Assembly (NCBI RefSeq): GCF_003265705.1
Contig: NW_020313057.1
Coordinates: forward strand, 3,011,893 to 3,075,892
Direction: 5' to 3'
Length of the DNA stretch: 64,000 nucleotides
From: Callorhinus ursinus
Taxonomy: Eukaryota > Chordata > Mammalia > Carnivora > Otariidae
The notes under the pieces were generated by a model. It was given only the letters and a program-made list of their open reading frames with translations. It searched no databases and had not been told where the DNA came from. A program made the position numbers and the translations under genes. Of the stretch, positions 1 to 11,086 are shown one piece after another (position 1 is the first letter of the stretch; every line of letters starts with the position of its first letter).

Positions 1-446
1 TATCTGCATAAAACTAGTTGTTGATAACTGGAACTCCCATCAACTACCCAGACAGTCATTAATCAATGTTATGTACACAAACAAGACATATTTACAGGGG
101 TCAATTTGAAATATGTCAGCAAAGCATTTTTCTCTTCATCTTGGTTATTTTTCATGCTGGCTAAATCATTAGAATTTCCTCTTCTTTGCTCTCTAGTGGA
201 TCAACCATTGGCCTGCATCCATGAAAAGGCAGTAAGCCCAGTTGAACAATATATCCAATATTTTTAGGAATATCCCTAGAGATTAATTTCATTTAATCAT
301 TCAAGGGAGAAATGTTTACTGAAGTGCATTAACCCCCTGAAGGATGGCATGCTATATAAAGTTACACCTGTCTAATGGAGTGTTTAATAAAATTCAGTGC
401 CAGTTCCTAAGTAAAGCTATGAAAATAAATTATTCTTCCAAAATAT
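1..446. other. Non-coding, nothing recognised
   Basis: AT-rich single-copy-looking sequence left of the first SINE. No convincing exon, RNA gene or named repeat was seen. Confidence 0.5.
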
Positions 447-459
447 AAAAAGTGTCCAT

Positions 460-654
460 TTTTTTATTTTTTAAAAATTTTATTTATTTGACACACAGAA
501 AGAGCTAGAGAGGGAACACAAGCAGGGGGAACGGGAGAGAGAGAAGCAGGCTTCCCACTGAGCAGGGAGCTGGATGTGGGGCTCGATCCCAGGACCCTGG
601 ATCATGACCTGAACCGAAGGCAGACGCTTAACGACTGAGCCACCCAGGTGCCCC
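460..654 (-). mobile_element. Can-SINE, antisense
   Basis: A T-rich start, then 'attttatttatttgaca', a purine-rich middle, and the reversed tRNA-Lys-derived head ending 'gagccacccaggtgcccc'. Imperfect target-site duplications flank it: aaaagtgtcca at 447-457 and aaaagggtcca at 655-665. Confidence 0.93.
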
Positions 655-734
655 AAAAGGGTCCACTTATTATCATAGGTAAAAATCATACTGAATTTCG
701 ATATATTCAGCGTGATTTATCTACAACTTGATGC

Positions 735-1545
735 AAAACATCAGATGTGCTTTCATTCAATACAATTATTTATTGAGCACCTACTTCCTAATACTGAGGA
801 TTAGGTAATGAGCGAAGCAGACAGAAATCCTTGCACTCTGAATCTTATATTTCAGTTTAGTGGTGGGGGGTGGAGTGGCAAAGAGGTAGGGGGATGAAAA
901 ATAAGCACACATCTATAATGTCAGATGGTAAAAAGTGCAATGGAGAAAAATAAAGCAGGAAAGGTTTAGGGACAAGGGAGGAGGATGTATTTTTAAATTG
1001 GGAGTCAGGAGAGGCCCCCTGATGATCTGAAATTTGAGCAAACATGTAGAGAATGTGAAGGAGTGACACATGCAAATGCCCAGGGAAGAGCTTTCCAGGC
1101 AGCTGTAGCAGCAAGTGCAAAGGCCCTGAGGCAGGGGCATACCTGATATATTTAAGGAATAGTAGAGCCTACTATACCTGGAAAAAGGTTAATGAGCGTA
1201 GGTTAGATGGATGGAGGAGGTAGACCATCCAGGGCTTTGTAAGAAACTGTTAGGCCTTTGGAGAGTTTTGAGCAGAAGTGTTACAATTTCTGACCTAAAT
1301 TCTCAGAAATCATTCTGGCTGCTCTTTTGGATTGTGATTAGGAGGCAAAACAATAATCCACGTGAGAGATGATGGTGGCCGAGAGCAAGGTGGTAAAGCA
1401 CAGATGGTGAGAAGTGGTGGAATTCTGGAGATATTGAAGGTAGAGTCCGCTGGTTTTGCTGACCAACCAAGTGTGGATGTGAGTTTCCTTTCATCAGGAG
1501 CAGCAGGAGGGATGGAGAGACTTTCACAGGGACTAATTTTGTAGA
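735..1545 (+). repeat. Old mammalian dispersed repeat, family not assigned
   Basis: Opens with 'tttattgagcacctac' and runs through 'gcaaaggccctgaggcagg', 'gagttttgagcagaagtg' and 'gagagatgatggtggc'. The same ordered phrases recur at about 19165, 22860, 26515, 27930, 31250 and 55195, so this is an interspersed family and not a gene. The short open frames inside it have no coding character. I cannot name the family without a library search. Confidence 0.6.
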
Positions 1546-1559
1546 GATTTATGTTTTCT

Positions 1560-2520
1560 TGTCCACATAATAAAGTACAAAAAAGAAATGAGCTTTAAAA
1601 GGAACCCCATTAGGAAACTAAGATTATACACCTAGAAGAGCTAAAGTAATCAACCAGAAGCTATTAGAGATAATAGAACAGTGGAGAAAAACTGCTGGTC
1701 AAAAGATAGAATAACACAAATCAATCCTATACTCAAATACCTTTATTATCTAGCTAAAAATATAATAATAAAGACTTCCAATTTATGATAGTCACAAAAT
1801 TGAATTATATGTCAATTAAACGTGTGTGAGGGCATATAACACCTATCCAAAAAAATCTACAAAATTTTAATGGTGAAAAAAGGCCTGAATACCTAGAGAA
1901 ATATGCCCTACTCCTGGATAGGGACAATGAATGGAAGTGGCAATTGTTTCTGGTTTAATTTGCAGTTTTAACTTCAGTTAAAGATACCAGTGATGTCATT
2001 GGCATTATATAGAATTCAAAATCATTGATTCTACAGAATACTTGGAAAGATGGATAATATTAAAGCATTAATGAAGGAATAATATCTCCCCAGACTGTTT
2101 TTTAAAAAAAAACAATAACTGAGCCAGTGTAACACTGGATTAGAAGGAGAAATATAGCCCATTGAAATAAAATAGGGCATGCATAAATAATTTTAAGTAC
2201 ATATGAAAATATAATATATGGCAAGTGAGTATAATAGAATTACAGAGAACATAATTATTTTATACATGCTGCTAGAGTAACTTTATTTCAATATGGCAAA
2301 AAACAAATTTACCTCAAGAAATTAAAGTAGAAAATTACATCATGTACAAAGAGATTGTTTATTTAACCAAAGAGGGAAGGCATTTTAGAAGTTATGAAGA
2401 AAAGATGGGCAGAGGTATTTAAATAACATTCAAACATCTTTACAATTAAAATAAATTACAAACAAATAGCAAAATAAAATATTTTTATTTTAAGTACTTG
2501 CAGAAAGTCTAAAAATGGGC
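1560..2520 (+). mobile_element. Ancient L1 fragment, sense
   Basis: Degraded LINE-1 ORF2 3' half on the + strand: 'agctaaagtaatcaaccagaag', then 'aatacctagagaaatatgccctactcctggatagg', resembles L1M consensus. Many stops and indels leave no open frame. It is interrupted by the old SINE at 2528 and appears to resume at 2660. Confidence 0.65.
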
Positions 2521-2527
2521 TCAAATC

Positions 2528-2646
2528 CGGTACCTGACTGGCTCAGTCAGTAGAGCATGAAACTCTTGATCTCTGGATTGTGAGTTCTAGCCCTACACTG
2601 GGTGAAAGGATTGCTTAAAAATAAAATCTTAAAAAAAAAAAAAAGA
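2528..2646 (+). mobile_element. Old Can-SINE (SINEC_old type), sense
   Basis: A short, diverged element with a head like 'ctggctcagtcagtagagcat', then 'actcttgatctc', and the tail 'aaataaaatctt' plus an A run. Flanks gctcaaatc (2519-2527) and gttcaaatc (2647-2655) look like a decayed target-site duplication. Confidence 0.8.
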
Positions 2647-2659
2647 GTTCAAATCAGGG

Positions 2660-3240
2660 GACATACAGGTAAATCTTAAAGAAAAGGTGCCTCACGTAAA
2701 AGAAAGGACACTGTAAGTGGGTTCAGTTCTTCAATAGGGCAGTATTTTAGGCAGCATCAAAATATTTTTAGTGTAACTCTAGGAATCTCTTTATGGGGGA
2801 AGTTTTTGTCTGAAAATAATTTAAAAGAAAATAAATGTTAACTATGCAAAAGTGCACTGTAGTGGTACACCTGTGGTAGTGAACAATGACTAGAAACCAA
2901 ACAAATGGTCAAGAGTTGGAGATTGATGAAGTAAACTATAGTTGAAGTAACCTATTTATGCAAGACTGTTTATTATGACTCTGAGATGGGAAATTCGAAA
3001 AGTATTATCAGAAAAGGTTTATAGGGAAAAAGAGCCAGAACATGACATTTTGATCATAATCCAAATATTGGGTAACATTTACCTATGGTTAAAGATGGGA
3101 GATGCTATCGAGAAGGGTAGTTAAACTAGGTGAAGGAATTTGGGATGTAATTTGTGTAAAAAGGAATGAGTATAAACATCTACATATGTTAATGGATTAA
3201 TTGGAGGTTTTAGGATGTTACAAGAAATGTACTCATTTGC
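2660..3240 (+). mobile_element. Ancient L1 3' end remnant, sense
   Basis: Diverged sequence resembling the L1M ORF2 end and 3' UTR ('aaccaaacaaatggtcaagagttgga' and a later 'ggttaaagatggga' segment). It probably continues the fragment at 1560-2520. No intact frame. Confidence 0.5.
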
Positions 3241-3289
3241 CCATTTCCTATGCTTTGACTTCCTTAAGCAATGTTGTTATTTCATTTTG

Positions 3290-4060
3290 GAACTGGAGTG
3301 GGTAAAAGCATCTTCATTCTTTGGGCCCTTGGAGTGGAGGGATCCTGGCCATGGGTGGAGCTGGGGAAGGTGACCCAGGCTGCTTTGTTGCATGGGCGGC
3401 GTGTGACCTAGGGTTTGAGGACACGATTGGAATCTCTTGTGGAACTGGAATGCGGGGCAGAGGGCAGAGGCACAAGCCGGTCATATGGATCCAGCTACCC
3501 CAGCAAGAATGTGGCAGAGGAAGGCTACAGGGACCAGGTCCCCTAGGGACATTATAGGATTCCAGGGAACAACTTGCTCTGGTTCATAGCTGAGAAGATC
3601 GTGTCTTCTGTAACCCTCAGTGGGGAGCCCCTGGAGAGGCCAGGGGTGGGGCTCCATCCACAGTTCTGCTGCAGAGGCATTATAGAGAATTCAAAATAAT
3701 TGATTGTAACCCTCAATGAGGGCCCCCCTGGGAGACCAGGGGTGGAGCTACCATCCACAGTTCTGCTGCAGAGGAACAGGCAGAGACCCATGCTTGAGCC
3801 TGGGTCTGAGCTGCAGTAGGACGGTCCAGGCTGTGGGCCGGGGCTCTGAAATAAGGTAGAGTGCCCAGGGAAGCCTGGCCTAACACAGGACTTGCATGGG
3901 GCAGACATCCCCTCTGGAACCCTGTGCATTCATGGTTGGTGTCCGCTTGGAAAGAGGGGCCTAGGGTGGGGGAGGAGGCTGGAGTGGGGGAACCAGCAGC
4001 TGCCAGGGCTTGCTATTACATGCTGAAACGGAAGAGAGGGACAGAAACATGAGGAACATC
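3290..4060. other. GC-rich patch with internal duplication
   Basis: Noticeably richer in G and C than its surroundings. It contains a direct repeat (3609-3677 and 3705-3774) separated by a 27-bp filler. Open frames on both strands here (up to 125 codons) follow the duplication and show no domain that I recognise. It could be an old LTR or a unique GC-rich island. Confidence 0.4.
3609..3774 (+). repeat. 69/70-bp direct duplication with filler
   Basis: Copy 1 is 3609-3677 and copy 2 is 3705-3774. Both run from 'tgtaaccctca' to 'agttctgctgcagagg' and are roughly 85-90% identical. The 27 bp between them (3678-3704) nearly match 2003-2029, about 1.7 kb upstream. Confidence 0.85.
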
Positions 4061-4564
4061 TACTGAGATCAAGACCCTGGAAAGAAGGTGCTTCATGCCC
4101 TCCTTAATAGGCTACAACATCTGTTTCCACTCCTCTATGCTTTCTTAACATTTCTCTGTATTTTTACCTTTCTTTCCTTTCTTTTCATCTCATGGGAATA
4201 AGCTCCCTCTTCTGCATGAAAAAATAAACCCTCTGCCTGGATTCTGTTCTCCCTCCACCCTTTGGTGTTTATAGAATCTTTTTGTCTTTTCGTCCTCCTG
4301 GCTTCTTGTTATATGCCTTAACGTACACCGGGGCTCTTCTGACTTTCGCCAGCAACAAACAACAACATCTTCTCCTGACTCCACCAGGTCCTCAGTCTGG
4401 ACTTTCCTTCTTATTTAGGTAATAAAGGATTTCTATAAACATTGTTATTTTAATTATTGAAAATATGATGTAAGGACTAAGCCAAAAATTTGAAACAGGG
4501 AAAAATCACCCAATTCTACCTTCTAACAGAACTAATTTAATTTTTTTAGTAATTATCATACCAT
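4060..4564. other. Non-coding, possible LTR-like end
   Basis: Pyrimidine-rich sequence with an AATAAA at about 4223, followed by 'ccctctgcctggattctg'. The layout resembles the R/U5 part of a retroviral LTR, but I cannot match a family. Otherwise nothing recognised. Confidence 0.25.
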
Positions 4565-4770
4565 CTGTGTCCCTTAAAAAACAGCTTTATTGATGTAAAA
4601 TTGATACACAATAACCTGCACATATTTAAAGCACATAGTTTGATAAGTTCTGACACATTTATGCATCCATGAAACCACTACCATGATGAAGAAAATGGAC
4701 ATACTCATCACCCCCCAAGTCTCCTCGTGCCCCATGATAATCCCTTCCTCCTGCCTCCTTGACTCGGTTT

Positions 4771-4957
4771 ATTTCTTTTTTTAAGACTATTTATTTGTCA
4801 GAGAGATAGCACACAAGCAGGGAGAGCAGCCAGCAGAGGGAGAGGGAGAAGCAGGCTCCCCTCTGAGCAGGGAGCCTGATGTGGGACTCAATCCCAGGAC
4901 CCTGAGATCATGACCTGAGCCGAAGGCAGACGCTTGAACAACTGAGCCACCCAGGCT
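4771..4957 (-). mobile_element. Can-SINE, antisense, nested in L1
   Basis: Starts with 'ttttttaagactatttatttgtcagag'. The body has 'gcagggagcctgatgtggga', and the reversed head ends 'gagccacccagg'. A clear target-site duplication was not found. Confidence 0.9.
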
Positions 4958-5752
4958 TCTGTCCCTGAGTTAGGGATGCTTTAATGATTTTGAGATTCAT
5001 CCATGCTTTTGCCTGTGTCATTAGTTCATTCCTTCTCTCTCTAAAAAAAAAAAAAACAAACCAGCATTTAGAGGTATAATTTACATACAATAAAATTTAC
5101 CCATTTTAAGTGTACAGTTCAATTAGTTTTAGTAAGTTTGCAGAATTGAGCAACCATCACCACCATCCAGTTCTAGAATACTTTTACCCCTCAGAAAAAC
5201 CACTTGTGCCCATTTGTAGCCAGTGTCATACAGGCAATCACTAATGTACTTTCTGTCTCTACAGTTTTGCCTTTTTTGGATGTTCCTTATAAATAGAATA
5301 AAAAATATGTGGTCTTTGCATCTGGCTTCTTCCATAGGCATAATGTTTTTGAGGTTCGCCTATATTGTAATATGTATCAGTGCTTTAGTCATTTTTAATT
5401 GCTGAATAGGATTTCATTCTATGGCTGTACAGTTTGTTCAGACATTCACCCATTGATGGACATTTCAATTTCCAGGTTTTGGCCATGACAAATAAAGCTG
5501 CCATTAACATTCATGTACAAGTCTTGTATGAAACATAGGTTTTCATTTCTCCTTGGATGGCCGGATCATAAGGTAGATGTATGTTTAACTTTATAAGAAA
5601 CTGCCAAACTGTTTTCCAAAGTAAATATACTATTTTACATTCCCATCAGATCATCACATGCTGCCTAATACTTGGTATGGTCAGTCTTTTTAATTGTAGC
5701 CATGTAATAGGTGTGTTGTGTTGTCTCATTATGATTTTAACTTGCATCTTCC

Positions 5753-5867
5753 TTTTTTTAAAAGTTTTATTTATTTAAGTAATCTCTGTACCAAATATGG
5801 GGGCTTGAACTCATGACCCCGAGATCAAGAGTCGCATGCTCTTACCCCTGAGCCAGCCAGGAGCCCC
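5753..5867 (-). mobile_element. Old short Can-SINE, antisense, nested in L1
   Basis: A reduced element with 'aaagttttatttatttaagtaatctc' and the reversed head 'ctgagccagccaggagcccc'. Flanked by taacttgcatcttcc (5738-5752) and taatttgcattttcc (5868-5882), a 15-bp target-site duplication with two differences. Confidence 0.9.
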
Positions 5868-6887
5868 TAATTTGCATTTTCCTAATGACTGATGATATCA
5901 GGCACCTTTTCATGTTCTTATTTGCCGTACATATATATTCTGTGAAGTGCTTATTCAAATCTTTTGTATACTTTTCATTGCGTTGTTCTCTTCTTATTGA
6001 GTATTAAAATACTTTTTATATATTCTGGATATAGTACCTGTACCAAACATATGCTTTGCCAATGTTTGCTGCCATCCTGTGGGGTGCGTTTTTGTTCTTT
6101 TAATGGTGTCTTCCAAATAGCAGAAGTTTTAATTATGATGAAGCCCAATTTATTGATCTATTATCAGTTGTGATTTTGGTGCCAAATCTAAGACATTTTT
6201 ACTCTACCCAAAGGATTTTCTCCCCCACATTTTCATCTACTGATCTTATAGTTTTAGGTTTTGTGATTAGGTCTGTGATATATTTTGAGTTAAATTTTGT
6301 GTATGTTGCAAGGAATGGATTGAAGTTCAGTCTTTTGCATATGCATATCTTATTATCCCACCGCCATTTCTTAAAAAGACTATCTTCAGTGAATTGCCTT
6401 CATACCTTTGTCAAAAATCTGTTGTCTGTTTATGTACGGATCCCTTTCTGGATTCTCTCTCCAGTTTCGTTGAACTATTTGCCTTTCATTATGACAATAC
6501 TGCACTGTTTTTACTACTGTAAGTTTCTAATCTTTCAGGTAGGCAGAGTTAGTTCTCCAATGCTGTTTTTCTTTTTTGAAATTGTTTTGGCTATTTTATG
6601 TCCTTTGCATTTCCATATCGATTTAGAACCAGCTTGCCAATTTCTGCAATAAAAGCCAGATGGGGTATTGATGGGGATTCTGTTGAATCTCTGCATCAAT
6701 TTGGTGAGAATGGACATCTTAAGAATGTTGAGTTTTCTGATCCATGAGCACAGTCTATCTCTCCATTTAAGTTCCTAGGGACTCTCAGCAATGTTTTGTC
6801 CTTTTCAGTGTATAGATCTTTTATATCTTTGTCACATTTGTCCCTAAGCATTTCATATGGTCTGATCCTATTGTTAATTGCACTTTT

Positions 6888-7088
6888 TTTAAAGATTGTA
6901 TTTATTTATTTGACAGAGAGAGAGAGAGAGAGAGAGAGAGCCCGAGCAGGGGGAGAAAGCAGAGGAAGAGGGAGAAGCAGGCTCTGTGCCGAGCAAAGAG
7001 CCTGATGGTGGGGCTCAGTCCCAGGACCCTGGGATCAGGACCTGAGCCGAAAGCAGACACTTAACTTGACTGAGCCAGCCAGGCACCC
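6888..7088 (-). mobile_element. Can-SINE, antisense, nested in L1
   Basis: A T-rich tail, an (AG)n tract at about 6915-6940, and the reversed head ending 'gagccagccaggcaccc'. The target-site duplication tgttaattgcactttt (6872-6887) recurs with one change at 7089-7104. Confidence 0.95.
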
Positions 7089-7704
7089 TGTTAATTGTAC
7101 TTTTAATTTAAATTTCCTACTGTTTGTTGTTGGCATGTAGGAATACAGTAGATTTTTGGATATTGATCTTGTATCCTTCAACTTTACTAAACTTCCTTAT
7201 TCTAGTAGCTTTTTTGTAGATTCCATCAGATTTTCTACATGAAAAATCACGTTGGCTGTGACTAAAAATTGTTTTATTTTTTCTTTTCTGATCTGACTAG
7301 ACTCCCCCCCACCCCCGGTCCTATTACACTGTCTAGAATCTCCCATATAATGTTGAAGAGAGGTCCTGAGAGTAGATATCTTTGCCCTATTCCTGATCTT
7401 TCGGGGAATGCATTCAGTGTTCTACATTAAGTATGGTAATAGCTGTGATTTGTTGTAGATGTTCTTTATTAGGTTGAGAAAGTTCTATTCCTAGTTGCTG
7501 ACATTTTTCAAAAATCAGGAATAGATATTGAATTTTGTCAATTGCTTTTTATCGGTCTATTGAGCTGATTGTGTGGTTTTTCTTTTTTTAGTTTGTTAAT
7601 ATGGTGAATTCCACTGGTTGCTATTAGGATGTTAAACCAACCTTGTATTCCTAAGTCCTACTTGGTCATGATGCATTATCTTTTTAATATATTGTTGGAT
7701 TTTA

Positions 7705-7729
7705 GTATATGCGCTGCTGAAGCGAGCAC
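7705..7729 (-). pseudogene. U6 snRNA 5'-end fragment (tailless retropseudogene)
   Basis: The reverse complement of 7700-7729 reads GTGCTCGCTTCAGCAGCGCA followed by TATACTAAAA. That is the first 30 nt of U6 snRNA with two changes. A perfect 16-bp direct repeat, atattgttggatttta, flanks it at 7689-7704 and 7730-7745. The last few U6 bases (TAAAA) overlap the target sequence. There is no poly(A) tail. It sits inside the antisense L1, so it is a secondary insertion. Too short to encode a functional U6. Confidence 0.88.
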
Positions 7730-9188
7730 ATATTGTTGGATTTTATTTTCTATAAGTTTGTTTAGAATTTTTGCATTTTAATTCATGGCTGTAATGATTG
7801 TGGTTTTCTTTTTTATACACTCTTTGATAATTATGTTGGCTTCATAAAATGATTTCAGAAACACTTCCTCCTTTTCAGTTTTCTCAAAGAATTTATGGAG
7901 ACTCAGTATTATTTCTTCCTTAAATATTTATTAGAACCCACCACTGAAGCCCTCTGGGCCAGAAGTTTTCTTTGTGGGAAGTTTTTCTTCTTCCTTTCCA
8001 AGGTGTTTGCCCTTTATTTACTTTGTGTGTCTGAAAAAGTCTTTATCTTGCTTTTATTTTTGAAAAATATTTTTGTTACATTTGGAATCCTAGACTGATG
8101 ATAATTTTTCCTTTAAAATATTTTAAGGATGTTTTCATACTGTCTTCTTGCTTATATGAGTTCCAACAAGAAATCTGTTGTCATCCTTATCTTTGTCCCT
8201 CGATGTGTGATACATATTTATCCCCCTCTGGTTGTTTTCAAAATATTCTCCTTATCACTGATATTGAGCAATTTGATTATGGTGTGCTTTTTTCTTAAAC
8301 TTAGAATTTGTTCAGTGTATAATTTGGGGAAATTCGGACTTTATTTCTCAAATACATTTGTGTCTCTCTTTCTTCAGGGATACAAATTACATTGTACATT
8401 AGGCTGCTTGAAGTTGTTCCAGCACTCACAGGTGTTTTATTTTTATATTTGTTTATAAAAATATTTTTAATCTCTGTTTCATTTGGAATAGTTTTTGTTT
8501 TCAATTTCACTAAGTTTTTCTTCTATAATTATAGTCTAATCTCCATTAATCCCAACAAATGTGGGGTTTTGTTTTTTTTTTTTTCCTTTTCATGTTTGAC
8601 ATTGTAGTTTTTCATCTTTGGAAGTTCAGATTGGTTCTTTTTTATATCTTTCATGTCTCTACTTAACTTTTTGAACATATTGTGTAAAATTATAATAATT
8701 GTTTTAATGTTCTTTTCTGCTAATTCTAAAATCTGTTAGCGCTGGTTGATTTTGCTTGATTTGTCTTTTATTTAGTGGTCATATTTTCCTACTTTTTTCT
8801 GTACCTGATTCCGTATCTAATTTTTATTTGATGCCAGACATTGTAAGTTTTACCTTGTTTGGATGTTGGATATTTTTATATTTCTATAAATGTTCTTTAA
8901 CATTGCTTTGGAACAAGTTAAGTTAATTGGAAACAGTTTGATCCTTTCAGGTCTTGCTTTTCTAATTTGTTAGGCAGACTTAGGGGAGTGACCATTTTAG
9001 TGCTAATTATTCCTCACGCCTGAGGCAAGAACCTTCTGAGCATCCTATCTAATGCACCATGAATCTGTGAGGCCTTCCAGCCTGGCTGGTGTGAACAGGT
9101 GCTATTCCTGGCTGTGTGTGAGCACCAATCACCAATCTTTTTAATTATTTTAGGTGGTTCTTTCCACAACTTCGGATAGTTTCTTCTT

Positions 9189-9389
9189 CTTCTTTTTTTT
9201 AAAGATTTTATTTATTTATTTGAGAGAGAGAATGAGATAGAGAGAGAGCATGAGAGGGAAGAGGGTCAGAGGCAGAAGCAGACTCCCTGCTGAGCAGGGA
9301 GCCCGATGCGGGACTCAATCCCGGGACTCCAGGATCATGACCTGAGCCGAAGGCAGTCGCTTAACCAAATGAGCCACCCAGGCGCCCCA
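9189..9389 (-). mobile_element. Can-SINE, antisense, nested in L1
   Basis: Starts 'tctttttttt' plus 'aaagattttatttatt', and ends with the reversed head 'gagccacccaggcgcccc'. The target-site duplication gatagtttcttctt is perfect at 9175-9188 and 9390-9403. It splits the 5' region of the L1. Confidence 0.96.
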
Positions 9390-9770
9390 GATAGTTTCTT
9401 CTTGTGCATGTGGTGATTAGTACCCAACTAAATGCTCAAAGGGGAGAGTTCTGAAGTTCTCTCTTTCTCTCTGTATCACTGTTCTCTCTGGTGCTCTGCC
9501 CTATGAATTCTATCCATCTTGGTCTCCCCTGACTCTAGGTTCTGCTCCTTAATTTAGGGAATCCACTTGATTGCACCTGGGTTTCCCTCTCTATTCTGTG
9601 GCCTGGAAACACTCTGAATTCAATAGTCTGGGATTATTTTAAGTCCTATCATTGTCCTGTGTCTTGAAAAGTATTGGTTTGTATATTTTGCCCATTTTTT
9701 GTTTTTTTTTTTTCAGGTAGGAGTATAAACTTTGTCCCTGTTACTCCATCTTGGCTGAAAGCAAAAGTTC

Positions 9771-10832
9771 CTTCATGTTCTCTTAAATACCAATATTTAC
9801 ATGGTTGCAATTAAAGTATATGTATCATTTTATGGTCAAATAAACACCGTAGCTCAGACAGTTTCCATATTTCCTAAATAGTTTTCATAATTGCCATTTT
9901 AGTAGCTGCAAAATGTTTCACAGTGTGCCAAATTTATTTGAGAGCAGTTTATACATTAAAGAATGATTTATGTTACACCTCTTTCCAAAAAAGGATTTCA
10001 GATGGCTTACTGACAAAAAGGCCCACTAAATAAGACTAATACATTATGAATTAGAAGGGAAAACAAGGTTGAGGAAAACCAAGGAAGTAATAATGCCAAC
10101 TATGATAATATCTGCTATGGGTATTCTGGCAGCCAAATGTGACAACTGTGATCAGTTCTGTTATTTTCATTATCAGAATGAAAGGGAGACTTCTAGGGAA
10201 TAACAGTTATTGAATGCCTACTATGTGCAGTTTAACGAAAGGTGTATTTGATTTTTACCTCAGCCTCATGGTACTTGCCCTGGGGCATAGAGTAAATGAC
10301 AGAACAGGCATTCTGGTTCCCAAGAGTAAAATGGCACAGCAGGCATTCTGAGGATAACGCCATCCATCCTCACGCTACCTCAGGAGGGACAGACATTTTC
10401 CTGGTACTGAATTCTGAGAGAAATTTCTCACATGGGGCAGTTTATACAGGCAACAGTGAGTGATGCAATGATCAGTGTCTTCACAGCAGCTTCATACTAA
10501 ATACAGAAGTTTTTAATAATTTTTTTTGGTAATGACTTTTGATAGCTGTGACATTGAACTGCCCTTCAGTTGAGGAGCTACACTGAAAGGAATTACGTGT
10601 CTTTCTTGGGCGTAACACTAGCCAAAGATGCAATTAATTCCTTAGAGGAAAGGACTGCTTGCTGTCCTGCACCCCTTCTTCTATGATCTGGATTGCACTT
10701 GGATGAGGTTTTGAAAAGAACTGGAGGGCTCCTTTCTCACTGCTTTTGTTTTTGTTTTTTGAGACGAGTCTATTTTCACTAATTAACTCCTAATTAACTC
10801 CTTTTCCTCACAAACTGCTCCATAATCCTTTG
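9771..10832. other. Non-coding, little recognised
   Basis: No exon-like frame. A possible MIR-type remnant at about 10205-10320 ('gaatgcctactatgtgcag') is too diverged to be sure. Confidence 0.4.
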
Positions 10833-10845
10833 CACTTTGACTTCT

Positions 10846-11073
10846 TTTTTTAAAAATTTTTTTTACTTAATTTAGTTAACATATAGTATATTATTAGTTT
10901 CAGGGGCAGAATTTAATGATTCATCAGTTGCATAGAACCCCCAGTGCTCAATACATCACCTGCTCTCCTTAATGTCCATCATCCAGTTAACCCATCCCCC
11001 CACCCACCTCCGCTCCAGCAACCCTCAGTTTGTTCCCTAGAGTTAAGAGTCTCTTATGGTCTGTCTCCTTCTC
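10846..11073 (-). mobile_element. Young carnivore L1 3' end, 5'-truncated, antisense
   Basis: The reverse complement reads like the carnivore L1 tail, with 'gacagaccataagagactct', 'gttaactggatgatggacat', 'gcactgggggttct' and a terminal A-rich stretch. A perfect 13-bp target-site duplication, cactttgacttct, lies at 10833-10845 and 11074-11086. Only about 230 bp remain. This is a typical 5'-truncated retrotransposition product. Confidence 0.93.
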
Positions 11074-11086
11074 CACTTTGACTTCT

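Larger units (their letters stand above)
4565..9770 (-). mobile_element. Long ancient L1 (L1M type), antisense, with nested insertions
   Basis: On the + strand this reads as L1 in reverse. First come 3' UTR-like blocks ('ctttattgatgtaaaattgatacac', then 'aggtataatttacatacaataaa' at about 5070). ORF2 in reverse follows (about 6100-8000), with landmarks such as 'aagaatgttgagttttctgatccatgag' and 'ttcagtgtatagatctttta'. Last comes an upstream region ending 'ttactccatcttggctg' at about 9745. Near-continuous order over 5.2 kb suggests one almost full-length element. Frames are broken throughout, so it is inactive. SINEs lie at about 4771, 5753, 6888 and 9189, and a U6 fragment at 7705. Confidence 0.8.

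Noticed and set aside
6170..6652. 160-codon plus-strand open frame
   Set aside because: It lies on the opposite strand of the antisense L1 ORF2, so it is the shadow of a decayed transposon gene.
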